Shown here: positions 35,373 through 44,902 of the stretch, piece by piece
How the letters are laid out: each line of letters opens with the position of its first letter
Numbering within the stretch: position 1 is the first letter of the stretch
NCBI RefSeq assembly: GCF_014596515.1
Contig: NZ_MSJQ01000214.1
Coordinates: 44,803-108,802 of the forward strand
Length of the DNA stretch: 64,000 nt
DNA from: Streptomyces sp. CBMA156
GTDB lineage: Bacteria; Actinomycetota; Actinomycetes; Streptomycetales; Streptomycetaceae
Direction of reading: 5' to 3'
Made by a program: the position numbers and the translations under genes
Notes under the pieces: generated by a model
What the model was told of the DNA's origin: nothing
What the model saw: the letters and a program-made list of their open reading frames with translations, nothing else
The model's database searches: none

Positions 35373-37126
35373 CGCTGCGCCCCGCTCCGGATGGCGCTCT
35401 CCAGCTCCTCGCCGAGTTCGCGAAGGGTCGGTTGCAGGTAGAGGACGCGTGCCGGGAACGCGACACCGAACTCCGCCCGCACCGAGCCGAGCAGGTCCGA
35501 GGCGTTCAGCGAATGGCCGCCGAGGTCGAAGAAGTCGTCGTCGGCGCCGATCGGCTCCACGCCGAGCACGCGGGTCCACAGCTCGGCCAGGCGGTGCTCC
35601 ACGTCGGTCCTCGGCGCGACGAACTCGTTCGGCACGTTGCGCGCCGTCAGGTCCGCCTCGGGCAGCGCGCCGCGGTCGATCTTCCCGTTGCCGGTCAGGG
35701 GCAGGGTTTCCTGCACCAGGACGGTCCACGGGACCATCGGCGCGGGCAGGACCGCGCGCAGCTGTTCGCGCAGCCACTCGCCCCAGTGCGGCGCCGGATC
35801 GTCCTCCGGCACGACGTGGGCCACCAGCCGTTTCGTCCCGTCGGCGGCGGTCCGTACGACGACGGCGGTCCGGCTGACCCCGGGCAGGCGGTGCAGCGCG
35901 GCCTCGACCGCACCCGGCTCGACCCGGTGACCGAGGATCTTGACCTGGTCGTCGACCCGGCCGACGAACTCGCAGGCGCCGTCGGGCCGCAGCCGGACGA
36001 GGTCGCCGGTGCGGTACATCCTCGCCCCCGGCTCGGGCGCGAACGGGTCGGGGACGAACCGGTCGGCCGTGGCACCCGGCCGGCCGAGGTAGCCGAGGGC
36101 GAGCCCGGCTCCCGACGCGTACAGCTCACCGCAGGCGCCCGCCTCGACCGGCCGCAGACCGGCGTCCAGCACCGCGATCCGGGTGCCGTTGACGGGCGTT
36201 CCGATCGGAACCGTGTCGAGGCCGTCCCCGGCGCCGGCGTCGGTCGTCCAGGTCGTGGTGAAGGTCGTGTTCTCGGTCGGACCGTACCCGTTGGTGAACG
36301 TGATGCCCGGATGCGCGGCGAGCAGACGCGCGACCGGACCGGGCTGGATCACGTCGCCGCCCGCGACGAGGTGACGCACGCCGGCGAACGCGCCGATGTC
36401 GTGCGCGGCCACCTCGTGGAACAGGCCGGCGGTCAGCCACAGCACCGTCACACCGTGCTCGCGCAGGGTCTGCGCCACCACGTCCGGGGTCATCCGGCCG
36501 GCCGGCGCCACCACGAGGTGGCAGCCGTGGGTCAGCGGTGCCCAGATCTCGAAGGTGGCGGCGTCGAACGCCAGGGGAGCCGCCTGGAGGAACACGTCGT
36601 CCCGGCGGACGGTCATCCAGTTCATGTCCGTGACCAGCCGGAGGACCGCGCGGTGCGGGACCATCACGCCCTTCGGCTGCCCGGTCGAGCCGGACGTGTA
36701 GCCGACGTAGGCGAGGTCGTCGGCGGTGGTGCTCGCCGGAGCGCCGGAGGACGGGCCCGCGGCCGACGGCGAGAGCGTGGTGAACCCGCCGGGAACGCAC
36801 TCCCGCAGCCGGTCGTCCGCCACCACGAACTCCACGCCGGCGTTCGCCAGCAGGTCGCTCCGCCGCTGTGGCGGGTCGTCGGGGTCGATCCCGACGTAGG
36901 CGGCGCCGGCCCGCAGGATCGCCAGCAGCGCCGGGACCAGCTCGGTGGAGCGCCTCATCAGGACACCGACGACGTCGCCCCGCCGGACGCCGGCCGTGGT
37001 CAGCGCGTCGGACAGCCGGTCCGCCCGGCGGACGAGCTGGTCGTAGGTCAGGGTCTCGCCGTCGAACGTGACCGCGGGGGCCGAGGGATTCCGCACGGCC
37101 TGCCGGACGACGCTTTCGTACAGCAT
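35369..37126 (-). CDS. Stand-alone A-PCP didomain NRPS, predicted valine-activating
   Basis: 585 residues started at ATG 37126. The A domain (about 1-490) has YTSGSTGQPKGV, YGPTENTTF and YRTGDLVRL. Aligning by eye to GrsA gives code DAFWVGGTFK, essentially the valine code. A PCP follows (about 505-575) with DLGGHSLNAS. It has no C or TE domain, so the aminoacyl-PCP must be handed on by another enzyme. The downstream P450 and Cys-hydrolase overlap it in series, and MbtH ends one base before its start and probably chaperones its A domain. Confidence 0.93.
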   Translation of the reverse strand: MLYESVVRQAVRNPSAPAVTFDGETLTYDQLVRRADRLSDALTTAGVRRGDVVGVLMRRSTELVPALLAILRAGAAYVGIDPDDPPQRRSDLLANAGVEFVVADDRLRECVPGGFTTLSPSAAGPSSGAPASTTADDLAYVGYTSGSTGQPKGVMVPHRAVLRLVTDMNWMTVRRDDVFLQAAPLAFDAATFEIWAPLTHGCHLVVAPAGRMTPDVVAQTLREHGVTVLWLTAGLFHEVAAHDIGAFAGVRHLVAGGDVIQPGPVARLLAAHPGITFTNGYGPTENTTFTTTWTTDAGAGDGLDTVPIGTPVNGTRIAVLDAGLRPVEAGACGELYASGAGLALGYLGRPGATADRFVPDPFAPEPGARMYRTGDLVRLRPDGACEFVGRVDDQVKILGHRVEPGAVEAALHRLPGVSRTAVVVRTAADGTKRLVAHVVPEDDPAPHWGEWLREQLRAVLPAPMVPWTVLVQETLPLTGNGKIDRGALPEADLTARNVPNEFVAPRTDVEHRLAELWTRVLGVEPIGADDDFFDLGGHSLNASDLLGSVRAEFGVAFPARVLYLQPTLRELGEELESAIRSGAQR

Positions 37127-37127
37127 T

Positions 37128-37334
37128 CTACTTTCCGTCCGTTCGCCGGCGGACACTCAGCGGCCTCATGTCGGTCCACACGAGGTCGATGTGGTCCAGG
37201 CACTCCTGCCGGGGCCCGCGGAATCCCTCGACGGCCCACCCCGCCGGAACTTCGCGGCCGGCCAGCAGAATCGAGTACTGTTCCTCGCCGTTGAGCACGA
37301 CGACGTAATCGACGTCGTCGTCGATGTCCACCAT
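37128..37334 (-). CDS. MbtH-like protein
   Basis: 68 residues started at ATG 37334 behind GCGGAGGTC. The family pattern is complete: NGEEQYSILL, VPAGW, RQECLDHIDLVWTDMRPLS. MbtH proteins bind and activate NRPS adenylation domains. The gene sits one base before the A-PCP didomain and downstream of a strong hairpin. It would serve all three A domains of the cluster. Confidence 0.95.
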   Translation of the reverse strand: MVDIDDDVDYVVVLNGEEQYSILLAGREVPAGWAVEGFRGPRQECLDHIDLVWTDMRPLSVRRRTDGK

Positions 37335-37384
37335 GACCGACCTCCGCATTTCTTCGACAAGCGATGTGAACTGTTGTGGGACAC

Positions 37385-37416
37385 CGTCCGATCGCACGTT
37401 TCCCTGCGATCGGACG
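37385..37416 (-). terminator. 12-bp hairpin inside the NRPS gene cluster, between MFS and MbtH genes
   Basis: CGTCCGATCGCA (37385-37396) pairs perfectly with TGCGATCGGACG (37405-37416) around an 8-base loop, in the only sizeable gap (85 bases) of the downstream half of the cluster. It may end or attenuate the upstream transcript, or stabilise its 3' end. Confidence 0.6.
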
Positions 37417-37419
37417 TCT

Positions 37420-38643
37420 CTACGTCCGCCCGACGCGAGTCGTCGTCACCACCACGACCGCGACCAGTGGTGCCAGTGCCGCCAGGAGCAGACCCGCCCC
37501 GGCGCCGAATCGCGTCACGAGCCAGCCGGCCGCCGGGCTGGCGAGCGCTATGCCCACGTAGCCGATGGCGGAGAAGTATCCGAACGCCTCCGCCAGCCGC
37601 GCCGGCGGAGCCTGTTCGGGGACCAGCAGGATGACCGCGCTGTCGCCCGGCGCGAAGGCCACCCCGGCGACCAGGAAACAGACGACGGCGAGCCACAGCC
37701 AGGGTGCCGCGGCGGCGCTCGCCAGGACGGCGCCGTACACGGCGATCAGTGCGCACGCCACCGTGCGGGTCCGCGCCTTCCGCAACGGGTTCGTCGACGG
37801 CAACGCGGCATAGACCGAACCACTGACCGCACTCGTGGCGAAGAGGCCGGCGAGCACCAGACCGCCGTTCGTCGCGGCCGAGCCGTGACTGGTCATCAGG
37901 GCCGGCAGCGACACGTCGAGTGCGCCGAGGTTGACCCCGATCCCCGCGTTGAGCACGAGCGGCGCCCACAGCGAAGCGAGCAACGCGCGCACCGAGGAGT
38001 GCTGTTGCGCCGGGCTGCCCGGTTCCCTCCTCGGCAGCGTCCAGCTGAGCAGGGCGCCCGCGGCCGTCACGGCGGCCACGACGCCGATGCAGGCCTGCGG
38101 TCCGACCGCGGCGGCGACCACGGCCGCCAGCGCCGGACCACCGATCCAGGCCACCTGCACCGCGACCGCGTCGACCGCGTACGCCCGGGAGAGCTGCGCG
38201 GAGGGGAGGAAGTGGGGCAGGACCGACCGGTAGGCCCCGCCCACCCCGGCGCCGGCGGACGCGGCCAGGACGACGAACACCAGCAGCAGCCACAGGGGAG
38301 CCCCCGCGGCCGCCGCGACCGACGTGGCGACGAGCCCGGCGGTCGCGGCGAGCAGCGACCACCCGAGGGCGCGGGGCAGCAGGGCCCGGTCCATCTGCCG
38401 GCCGCGCCACGGGGCGCACAGCGCGTAGGTCATCGCGCTCGCGCCGCTGAGCAGTCCACTGCCCACGAAGGACCCGGTCATCTCGTGCGCGGTGAGCACC
38501 AGCGCGACCGGAAGCGCGGTCTGCGGCAGCCTGGCCAGGGATGCCGCGGCCAGCCACCGCAACCAGATCGGATTGTGCCGCAGTGGCCTGGCCGGCGCGT
38601 TCACCGGTGGACTGGCGGTGTCCTGCACGTGCTGTCTCCTCAT
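37420..38643 (-). CDS. MFS exporter of the NRPS cluster
   Basis: 407 residues with about 12 hydrophobic segments in two halves. ALVLTAHEMTGSFVGSGLLSG and the basic WRGRQMDRALLPRALG match the first half of major facilitator drug exporters. ATG 38643 lies one base after the stop of the large NRPS, so it belongs to the same transcript. It is the only transporter and the only plausible self-protection gene in the cluster. Export of the finished peptide is likely but inferred. Confidence 0.9.
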   Translation of the reverse strand: MRRQHVQDTASPPVNAPARPLRHNPIWLRWLAAASLARLPQTALPVALVLTAHEMTGSFVGSGLLSGASAMTYALCAPWRGRQMDRALLPRALGWSLLAATAGLVATSVAAAAGAPLWLLLVFVVLAASAGAGVGGAYRSVLPHFLPSAQLSRAYAVDAVAVQVAWIGGPALAAVVAAAVGPQACIGVVAAVTAAGALLSWTLPRREPGSPAQQHSSVRALLASLWAPLVLNAGIGVNLGALDVSLPALMTSHGSAATNGGLVLAGLFATSAVSGSVYAALPSTNPLRKARTRTVACALIAVYGAVLASAAAAPWLWLAVVCFLVAGVAFAPGDSAVILLVPEQAPPARLAEAFGYFSAIGYVGIALASPAAGWLVTRFGAGAGLLLAALAPLVAVVVVTTTRVGRT

Positions 38644-38644
38644 C

Positions 38645-41600
38645 TCAGATGGGCATCGCGCCGCTGAGCAGCGCTTCGCGCTCGCTGGGCAGCAGCACGT
38701 CGGCGGTGTCGAGCCGGGCAGCCGGATCGGCCACCGCGGCACGCATCACCTGGACCAGCCGCTGGGTGAGTGCCACGACAGTCTCCTGGTCGAAGACGTC
38801 GTCGGCGAACTCGACCAGTCCGGCCATGCCTTCGGGGCTGCCGTCGGCGCCGCGCCGTTCGGTGAACGAGAACGACAGGTCGAACTTGGCCGTCTGCACA
38901 TCGACCTGACGCCTGGTCACCGCTATGCCGGGCAGGTCGAGCGCGGCCTCGCCCGCGCTCTGCAACGTGAGCGTCACCTGGAAGAGCGGGTTGTAGCTCA
39001 ACGAGCGCGTCGGCTTGAGCGCCTCGACCAGCCGCTCGAACGGCACGTCCTGGTTGGCGTACGCGGCCAGGTTGGTCTCGCGCACCCGCGCCAGCAGGTC
39101 GCCGAACGTCGGGTTGCCACCGGTGTCGGTGCGCAGGACCAGCGTGTTGATGAAGAAGCCCACCAGGTCGTCGAGCGCGTCGTCGTTGCGACCGGCGATC
39201 GGCGCACCGATCGGGATGTCGGTACCCGCGCCGATCCGGGTGAGCAGACCGGCCAGCGCCGTCTGCAGCGCCATGAACAGGCTGGCGCGTCCGGTGCCGG
39301 CGAACCGCGCGAGGCCGGCGTGCAGGTCGGCGTCCAGCTCGAAGTGCACGGTCCCGCCGCGGTGGCCGCGCACGGCCGGGCGCGGCCGGTCCAGCGGCAG
39401 CTCCAGCGGCTCGGGCAGGCCGGCCAGCTGCCCGGTCCAGTACGCCACCTCGTCCGTGGCGGCACCGCCGTCGGCGCCGAGGACCTCCCGCTGCCAAAGC
39501 GCGTAGTCCGCGTACTGGACCGGCAGCGGCGTCCACCGCGGTGCGCTGCCCGCGCGCCGGGCCGCGTACGCGGTGGACAGGTCCCGCAGCAGCGGCCGCA
39601 TCGACCAGTGGTCGGTGGCGATGTGGTGCAGGCAGATCAGCAGCACGTGCCGGTTGGGGCCGAGCCGGAAGAGCACCGCCCGCAGCGGCGGCGTGCCCGC
39701 GAGGTCGAACCGGCGGTCCACTTCGGACGTCATCGCGTCGGCGATCCCGGACTCCGAGGAGTCCACGGTGGTCAGCACCGGGCTCCCGGGGTCGAGGACG
39801 TGCTGCCACGGCTCGTCGCCGGACACCGGGAACGCGGTCCGCAGGCTTTCGTGCCTGGTCATCACGTCACCGATGGCCGCTCGCAGTGCGGTCGCGTCCA
39901 GCTCACCGGTCAGCGAGAAGGCCGAGGGGAGGTGATAGGCGGAACCGTGCCCCGCCGACGTCTCCAGCTGCTCGACGAACCACAGCCGGCGCTGCGCGAA
40001 GGACAGCGGCACGCGCTCCGGGCGGCGCATGACCCTGGCGGGCGTCCTGTTCGGCGCCAGCTCGTCGATGGCGTTGGCGATGCCCGCGACGGTCTGCCGT
40101 TCGAAGATCACTCGCACCGGCAGGGCCACGCCCAGCACCGAACGCACCCGGCTCGCCAGCTTGGCGATCTGCAACGAGTGCCCGCCGAGCTGGAAGAAGT
40201 CGTCGTCGACCCCGACCTCGGCGATCTTCAGCACGTCGGCGACCAGCCGGCACAGCAGTTCCTCCTGCGGGGTGCGCGGGGCGCGGCCGCCGGCCGTCCA
40301 CTGCGGTGCCGGCAGTGCCGCCGCGTCCACCTTGCCGTTGGCGTTCACCGGCATCCGGTCCAGCACGACGAACGACGCCGGGACCATGAACGCGGGAAGG
40401 CTGTCGGAGAGGTGGCGCCGCAGCCGCGCCGGTACGAGCCGGGTGCCGTCCACCCCCACCGCGTACGCCACCAGCCGGACGTCCCCCGGCACCGGCTCGA
40501 CGGCGGTCACGACCGCCTGTGCCACGTCGGGGTGTTCGAGCAGGGTCGCCTCGACCTCTCCCGGTTCGACCCGGTAGCCCCGGATCTTGACCTGGTGGTC
40601 GGCCCGGCCGGCGAAGACCAGGGTGCCGTCGCCGGTCCACCGGGCCAGGTCGCCCGTGCGGTACATCCGCGCTCCGGTGCCCGCGAACGGATCGGGCAGG
40701 AACCGCTCCGCGGTGAGTCCGGGCCTGGCCAGGTAGCCGCGGGCGACGCCGTCACCGGCGACGAAGATCTCGCCGACCACTCCCGGCGGGACCGGTCGCG
40801 ACTCCCCGTCCAGCAGGTAGACCCGCTGGTTCCACACCGGACGACCGATCGGAACGGCCGTGGACCGCCCCTCGGCGGCCTCCCGGCCGGACTGGGCGAG
40901 CATGCTCACGGCGTGCGTCTCGGTCGGACCGTAGTAGTTGAGCAGCCTGCGCTCCACGGGACCGCCCAGCAGCGTCCGCATGTCATCGCTCAGCATCAGG
41001 GCCGATCCGGCCTGCGCGACGTCGGTGAGCGCGGGCAGGCCGAGGCCCTCGGCGACGGCGGCCGAGCAGATGCTGTCGATCATCAGGTTCGGCGCGATGA
41101 CCATGGTCACCCGGTGCCGGTCCAGCCAGTGCACCAGCCGTACCGGATCGGTGCGCACGTCGGGTTCGGGGATCGCGACCGTGCCGCCGCTGATCAGGGC
41201 GGGCAGGGTCTCCTCCAGGGACACGTCGAACCCCACGCTCGCCAGGTGCGCGATGACGCCGTCGGCGCTCCCCGTACCGCGGTCCGCCTGCCAGCACAGC
41301 ATGTTGAGCAGACCGGCGGCGGGCATGACCACGCCCTTGGGCCGGCCGGTCGAGCCGGAGGTGTAGATCAGGTAGGCCGCGGCGGCGGGGTCGGAGGGGA
41401 GACGTTCGTCCCCGGTGAGCGCCGTCGCCGGGTGCCGCCCGATCCGCGCCGTGTCGTCGGGGGAGTCGACGACCAGGGCACCGGGCACCCGGTGGGCGTG
41501 CTCGCGGTGGGTCACCACGACCACCGGCGCGGCGTCCTCGACCATGAAACCGAGCCGCTCGTCGGGGTAGTCCGGATCCACCGGCAGGTAGACCGCCCCG

Positions 41601-43507
41601 GCCTTGACCGTGGCCAGCAGCGCGACCAGGAGGTCCACGGACCGGTCCAGCAGCACCGCGACGACGCGCTCCCGGCCCGCGCCCCGGCTGATCAGCTCCC
41701 TGGCCAGCCGGTTCGCCCTGGCGTGCAGCTCCGCGTACGTGACGCTCGCGGTGTCCGTGACGACGGCGACGGCGGACGGTGTCCGTGCGGCCTGGTCGTC
41801 GAGCAGGGTCACCAGGTCGGCGGCCGGAAGGGACCGGGCGGAGTCGTTCCACTCCGTCAGCACCCGGTGCCGGCCGGCCGCGGACAGCAGTTCGCCCTGC
41901 GAGACCGGCCGGTCCGGATCGGAGACGGCCTGCGCCAGCACCAGGCGGAAGTGCTCGACCACGGCCTCGACGGTGCCCTGGTCGTACAGGTCGGCGGAGT
42001 ACTCGACCACTCCGTCGATCCCGCACGGCGTGCCGTCGGCGGATCGCCGTTCCTCGACCGAGAAGAACAGTTCGAACCGGGACACCCCGATGTCGACGGG
42101 GTCGAACCGGGAGACGACGCCGGGCGCGTCGAGCGCGGGATCGACGTGGGTCTGCACCGCGAGCATCACCTGGAAGAGCGGGTTCAGGCCGAGCGAACGA
42201 ACCGGGTTGAGCGCCTCGACCACGTGCTCGAACGGCACGTCCTGCGCGTCGAACGCGGCGAGGTCGGTCGCCCGGACGCGCTCGACCAACTCACGGAAGG
42301 TCGGCTCGCCTGAGGTGTCGGTGCGCAGCACCAGCGTGTTGACGAAGAATCCGACGAGGTCGTCGAGCGCCGCGTCCGTACGCCCGGCCGCAGGTGCGCC
42401 GATCGGCAGGTCGGTGCCCGCGCCGAGCCTGGTCAGCAGGGCACCGAGGCCCGCGTGCAGGAGCATGAACAGCGTCGCCTGGTGCTCCCGGCCGAGATCG
42501 GTGAGCCGCCGGTGCAGGTCCGCGTCGAGATGGAAGGGCACGCGTCCGCCGCGGTAGCCGGTGGTGGCGGTACGGGGGCGGTCGGCGGGCAGGGCGATCT
42601 GCGCGGGCAGGTCCTCGAGCGCCGTCAGCCAGTAGCCCAGCTGCCTGGCGAGCATCCCGTCGGTGTCGTCCTCGGCGAGTTCCCGCTGCCACTGGGCGTA
42701 GTCGGTGTACCGCACGGGCAGGTCCGGCCACGTCGGAGCCGCACCGGCCAGCCGGGCGCGGTAGGCGGTGGACAGGTCGTGCCGCAACGGCTCGAACGAC
42801 CAGCCGTCGACCGCGATGTGGTGGAACGAGAGCAGGAGGACGTGCTCCCGCGGGCCGAGGACGAACAGGCACGCCCGCAGCGGCGCGTCGACGGTCAGGT
42901 CGAAGCCCTCGGCCGCGTGCCGCCGGACCGCCTCCGGCGCCTCGCCGGGCTCGACGTGGACCGTCGGGAGGACGGTGGCCAGGTCGGGAACCTCCAGGAC
43001 CTCCTGCCTCGGCGTGCCCGACTCGGCCGGGAAGACCGTCCGGAGGACTTCCTGCCGGGAGATCACGTCGCGCACCGCGTGCCGGAGGGCGTCGTGGTCC
43101 AGCTCGCCCGACAGCCACATCGCCACCGGGATGTTGTAGCCGGCCCCGCCACCGTCGACCTGGTTGAGGAACCACAGCCGTTGCTGCGCGTACGACAGGG
43201 GGACCTGCGCGGGCCGTTGCCTCGGCTCGACGGGCGGACGCGTCGTCCGGTACGAGTCGAGCTTGCCCGTCAGACCGGTCGGGGTCGGCGAGGCGAAGAA
43301 CTCCCGGGCGGTGACGTCGACCCCGAAGGCGGCACGCAGCCGGCCGAGAAGGCGGGAGGCCAGCAGCGACTGACCGCCCAGTTCGAAGAAGTCGTCGTCC
43401 GGAGCCACCGCGGGGAGGCCGAGGAGATCGGCGAACATCGACCGGACGAGATCGGTTCTCGGGTCCATTCCCGATCGCTCCCTCGTGGAGTCGTGATACA
43501 CGGACAT
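38645..43507 (-). CDS. Bimodular NRPS: PCP-C-A-PCP-C
   Basis: 1620 residues. PCP0 (about 15-85, Ser47 in [10 protein letters not shown]) has no A domain in front. C1 follows (about 100-530, active site HHIAVDG), then A1 (about 560-1060), PCP1 ([10 protein letters not shown]) and C2 (about 1160-1600, with HHIATDH in place of HHxxxDG). The A1 code read by eye against GrsA is DVEIAAYAVK, which I cannot match to a known substrate; Glu at the third position suggests a side chain with a positive group. PCP0 must receive its unit in trans, and C2 must act with the separate A-PCP-TE protein. No epimerase domain is seen. ATG 43468 is an alternative start. Confidence 0.94.
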   Translation of the reverse strand: MSVYHDSTRERSGMDPRTDLVRSMFADLLGLPAVAPDDDFFELGGQSLLASRLLGRLRAAFGVDVTAREFFASPTPTGLTGKLDSYRTTRPPVEPRQRPAQVPLSYAQQRLWFLNQVDGGGAGYNIPVAMWLSGELDHDALRHAVRDVISRQEVLRTVFPAESGTPRQEVLEVPDLATVLPTVHVEPGEAPEAVRRHAAEGFDLTVDAPLRACLFVLGPREHVLLLSFHHIAVDGWSFEPLRHDLSTAYRARLAGAAPTWPDLPVRYTDYAQWQRELAEDDTDGMLARQLGYWLTALEDLPAQIALPADRPRTATTGYRGGRVPFHLDADLHRRLTDLGREHQATLFMLLHAGLGALLTRLGAGTDLPIGAPAAGRTDAALDDLVGFFVNTLVLRTDTSGEPTFRELVERVRATDLAAFDAQDVPFEHVVEALNPVRSLGLNPLFQVMLAVQTHVDPALDAPGVVSRFDPVDIGVSRFELFFSVEERRSADGTPCGIDGVVEYSADLYDQGTVEAVVEHFRLVLAQAVSDPDRPVSQGELLSAAGRHRVLTEWNDSARSLPAADLVTLLDDQAARTPSAVAVVTDTASVTYAELHARANRLARELISRGAGRERVVAVLLDRSVDLLVALLATVKAGAVYLPVDPDYPDERLGFMVEDAAPVVVVTHREHAHRVPGALVVDSPDDTARIGRHPATALTGDERLPSDPAAAAYLIYTSGSTGRPKGVVMPAAGLLNMLCWQADRGTGSADGVIAHLASVGFDVSLEETLPALISGGTVAIPEPDVRTDPVRLVHWLDRHRVTMVIAPNLMIDSICSAAVAEGLGLPALTDVAQAGSALMLSDDMRTLLGGPVERRLLNYYGPTETHAVSMLAQSGREAAEGRSTAVPIGRPVWNQRVYLLDGESRPVPPGVVGEIFVAGDGVARGYLARPGLTAERFLPDPFAGTGARMYRTGDLARWTGDGTLVFAGRADHQVKIRGYRVEPGEVEATLLEHPDVAQAVVTAVEPVPGDVRLVAYAVGVDGTRLVPARLRRHLSDSLPAFMVPASFVVLDRMPVNANGKVDAAALPAPQWTAGGRAPRTPQEELLCRLVADVLKIAEVGVDDDFFQLGGHSLQIAKLASRVRSVLGVALPVRVIFERQTVAGIANAIDELAPNRTPARVMRRPERVPLSFAQRRLWFVEQLETSAGHGSAYHLPSAFSLTGELDATALRAAIGDVMTRHESLRTAFPVSGDEPWQHVLDPGSPVLTTVDSSESGIADAMTSEVDRRFDLAGTPPLRAVLFRLGPNRHVLLICLHHIATDHWSMRPLLRDLSTAYAARRAGSAPRWTPLPVQYADYALWQREVLGADGGAATDEVAYWTGQLAGLPEPLELPLDRPRPAVRGHRGGTVHFELDADLHAGLARFAGTGRASLFMALQTALAGLLTRIGAGTDIPIGAPIAGRNDDALDDLVGFFINTLVLRTDTGGNPTFGDLLARVRETNLAAYANQDVPFERLVEALKPTRSLSYNPLFQVTLTLQSAGEAALDLPGIAVTRRQVDVQTAKFDLSFSFTERRGADGSPEGMAGLVEFADDVFDQETVVALTQRLVQVMRAAVADPAARLDTADVLLPSEREALLSGAMPI

Positions 43508-43620
43508 TGACGCCCCCTTGTGCGGTGCAACACGGTGCCGGCCGAATCCGGCGGCTGTTCATGCTTCTGACCGGTCGGACATTTCCTGGAAAGAGTCCGG
43601 TCGGGCCGGTCGAATCCCGA

Positions 43621-44817
43621 TCACTCGGAATGGAACGAGAAAGGCAGGAATTCGAGGCTGTTGGTGACGTAGGACGGTTTGCGCCGCGGCTCACCGACCA
43701 GCTCGATCCTCGCCACGCCGCGCATCGTCTCCTCCAGGAAGACCCCGGTCATCAGCCTGGCCAGCGGTGCGCCGATGCAGAAGTGGCGACCGCCGCCGAA
43801 GCTCACGTGCGGGTTGGGGTTCCTGTCCAGCCGGAGCTCCGTCGGCCGGTCGAACACGGTCTCGTCCCGGTTGAGCGACGACAGCCACACGCTCACCGCC
43901 TGACCGGCCCTGATCTCGACGTCGCCGAGGGGCGTGTCGGCCACGGCGGTGCGCATGAGGTGGTTCACCGGCGTGGTCCAGCGCACGAGTTCGTCGACGG
44001 CCGACCGGAGCGGGACCGTCCCCGAGCGCAGCGCGGCCAGCTGCGCCGGGTTGTCGAGCAGGGCGAGCAGACCGCCGGACAGCACCTGGCGCGTCGTCTC
44101 CCCGGCCGCCACGGCCAGGTTGTCGCAGGTCAGGATGATCTCGTCGTCGGTGATGTCCAGCCCGTCCGCCTGGGCGAGGACGAACGCCGACACCACGTCG
44201 TTCGTCGGCCGGGTCCTGCGCTCCTCGATCAACTCGGCGTAGTAGGCGAGCACTTCGAGGTGCGCCTGGTGCGAGACCATCCCGTCCAGGTCCGCGATGT
44301 TGTCCACGGCCGCTTCGGCGAAGCCGGCGACCCGCTCCACGTCCTCGCCCTCGACGCCGAGCAAGCCGGCGATGACCTGCAACGGGTACCGCGCCGCGAC
44401 GTCGTTGACGAAGTCGTGGGGACCGGCATCGACGACACCGCGCAACAGGGACTGCGACACCTCCGTCGCCCTGGCCCGGAATCCGGCGGCCGCCTTGGGC
44501 GTGAAGAGCGCGGCGGCCGCCTTCCGGAGCACGTCGTGCCGGGGCGGGTCGGACAGCGTCATCATCACCCCCGCACCCGGGTACGGGTCGGAGAGGTTGG
44601 GCCGCAGGAACGTTCCCCCGGCCGAGCTGAACCGCTTCCAGTCGCTCAGGACGGCAAGGCCTTCGTCATAGGTCGTGACCGCCCAGAACGGCTCGTGATC
44701 CGGTTCGTCGTGCCAGGAGACCGGGCGTTCCCTGCGCAGTCGTGTCCAGACGGCATGCGGATCGCCGTGGGAATAGAGATGGGGATCGGTCAACCCGGTG
44801 ATGGCGGGCGAGGCCAC
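43621..44817 (-). CDS. Second cytochrome P450 of the NRPS cluster
   Basis: 398 residues from GTG 44817 behind AAGGAGC. The I-helix is the standard NLAVAAGETTRQ (acid and Thr present, unlike the other P450). ExxR is ELVR, and the haem loop is FGGGRHFCIG (Cys347). It is probably a soluble class I enzyme using host ferredoxin. Its position between the diiron protein and the main NRPS suggests that it works on the precursor of X or on the peptide. The substrate is unknown. Confidence 0.92.
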   Translation of the reverse strand: MASPAITGLTDPHLYSHGDPHAVWTRLRRERPVSWHDEPDHEPFWAVTTYDEGLAVLSDWKRFSSAGGTFLRPNLSDPYPGAGVMMTLSDPPRHDVLRKAAAALFTPKAAAGFRARATEVSQSLLRGVVDAGPHDFVNDVAARYPLQVIAGLLGVEGEDVERVAGFAEAAVDNIADLDGMVSHQAHLEVLAYYAELIEERRTRPTNDVVSAFVLAQADGLDITDDEIILTCDNLAVAAGETTRQVLSGGLLALLDNPAQLAALRSGTVPLRSAVDELVRWTTPVNHLMRTAVADTPLGDVEIRAGQAVSVWLSSLNRDETVFDRPTELRLDRNPNPHVSFGGGRHFCIGAPLARLMTGVFLEETMRGVARIELVGEPRRKPSYVTNSLEFLPFSFHSE

Positions 44818-44820
44818 GTG

Positions 44821-44898
44821 TCAGCTCCTTCGCGTGGTGGGCGCCGGTCGCAGGGCGGTGCGAACCGCGTCGGCGATGACGGAATCCACGGCGATCAC
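44821..44898 (-). CDS. Possible 25-residue peptide between the diiron protein and P450 genes
   Basis: A short frame from GTG 44898 to a TGA at 44821 encodes VDSVIADAVRTALRPAPTTRRS at its C-terminal side. About 21 of 25 codons end in G or C, as in real genes here, and the frame ends inside the ribosome-binding site of the following P450. No ribosome-binding site of its own is clear. It may be a coupling ORF or a gene remnant. Confidence 0.25.
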   Translation of the reverse strand: MIAVDSVIADAVRTALRPAPTTRRS

Positions 44899-44902
44899 TT
44901 CG

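Noticed and set aside
38492..42313. A 1273-codon open frame on the plus strand
   Set aside because: Antisense shadow of the large NRPS gene, which has complete domain motifs; the shadow shows only His/Gln/Arg/Gly-rich sequence.
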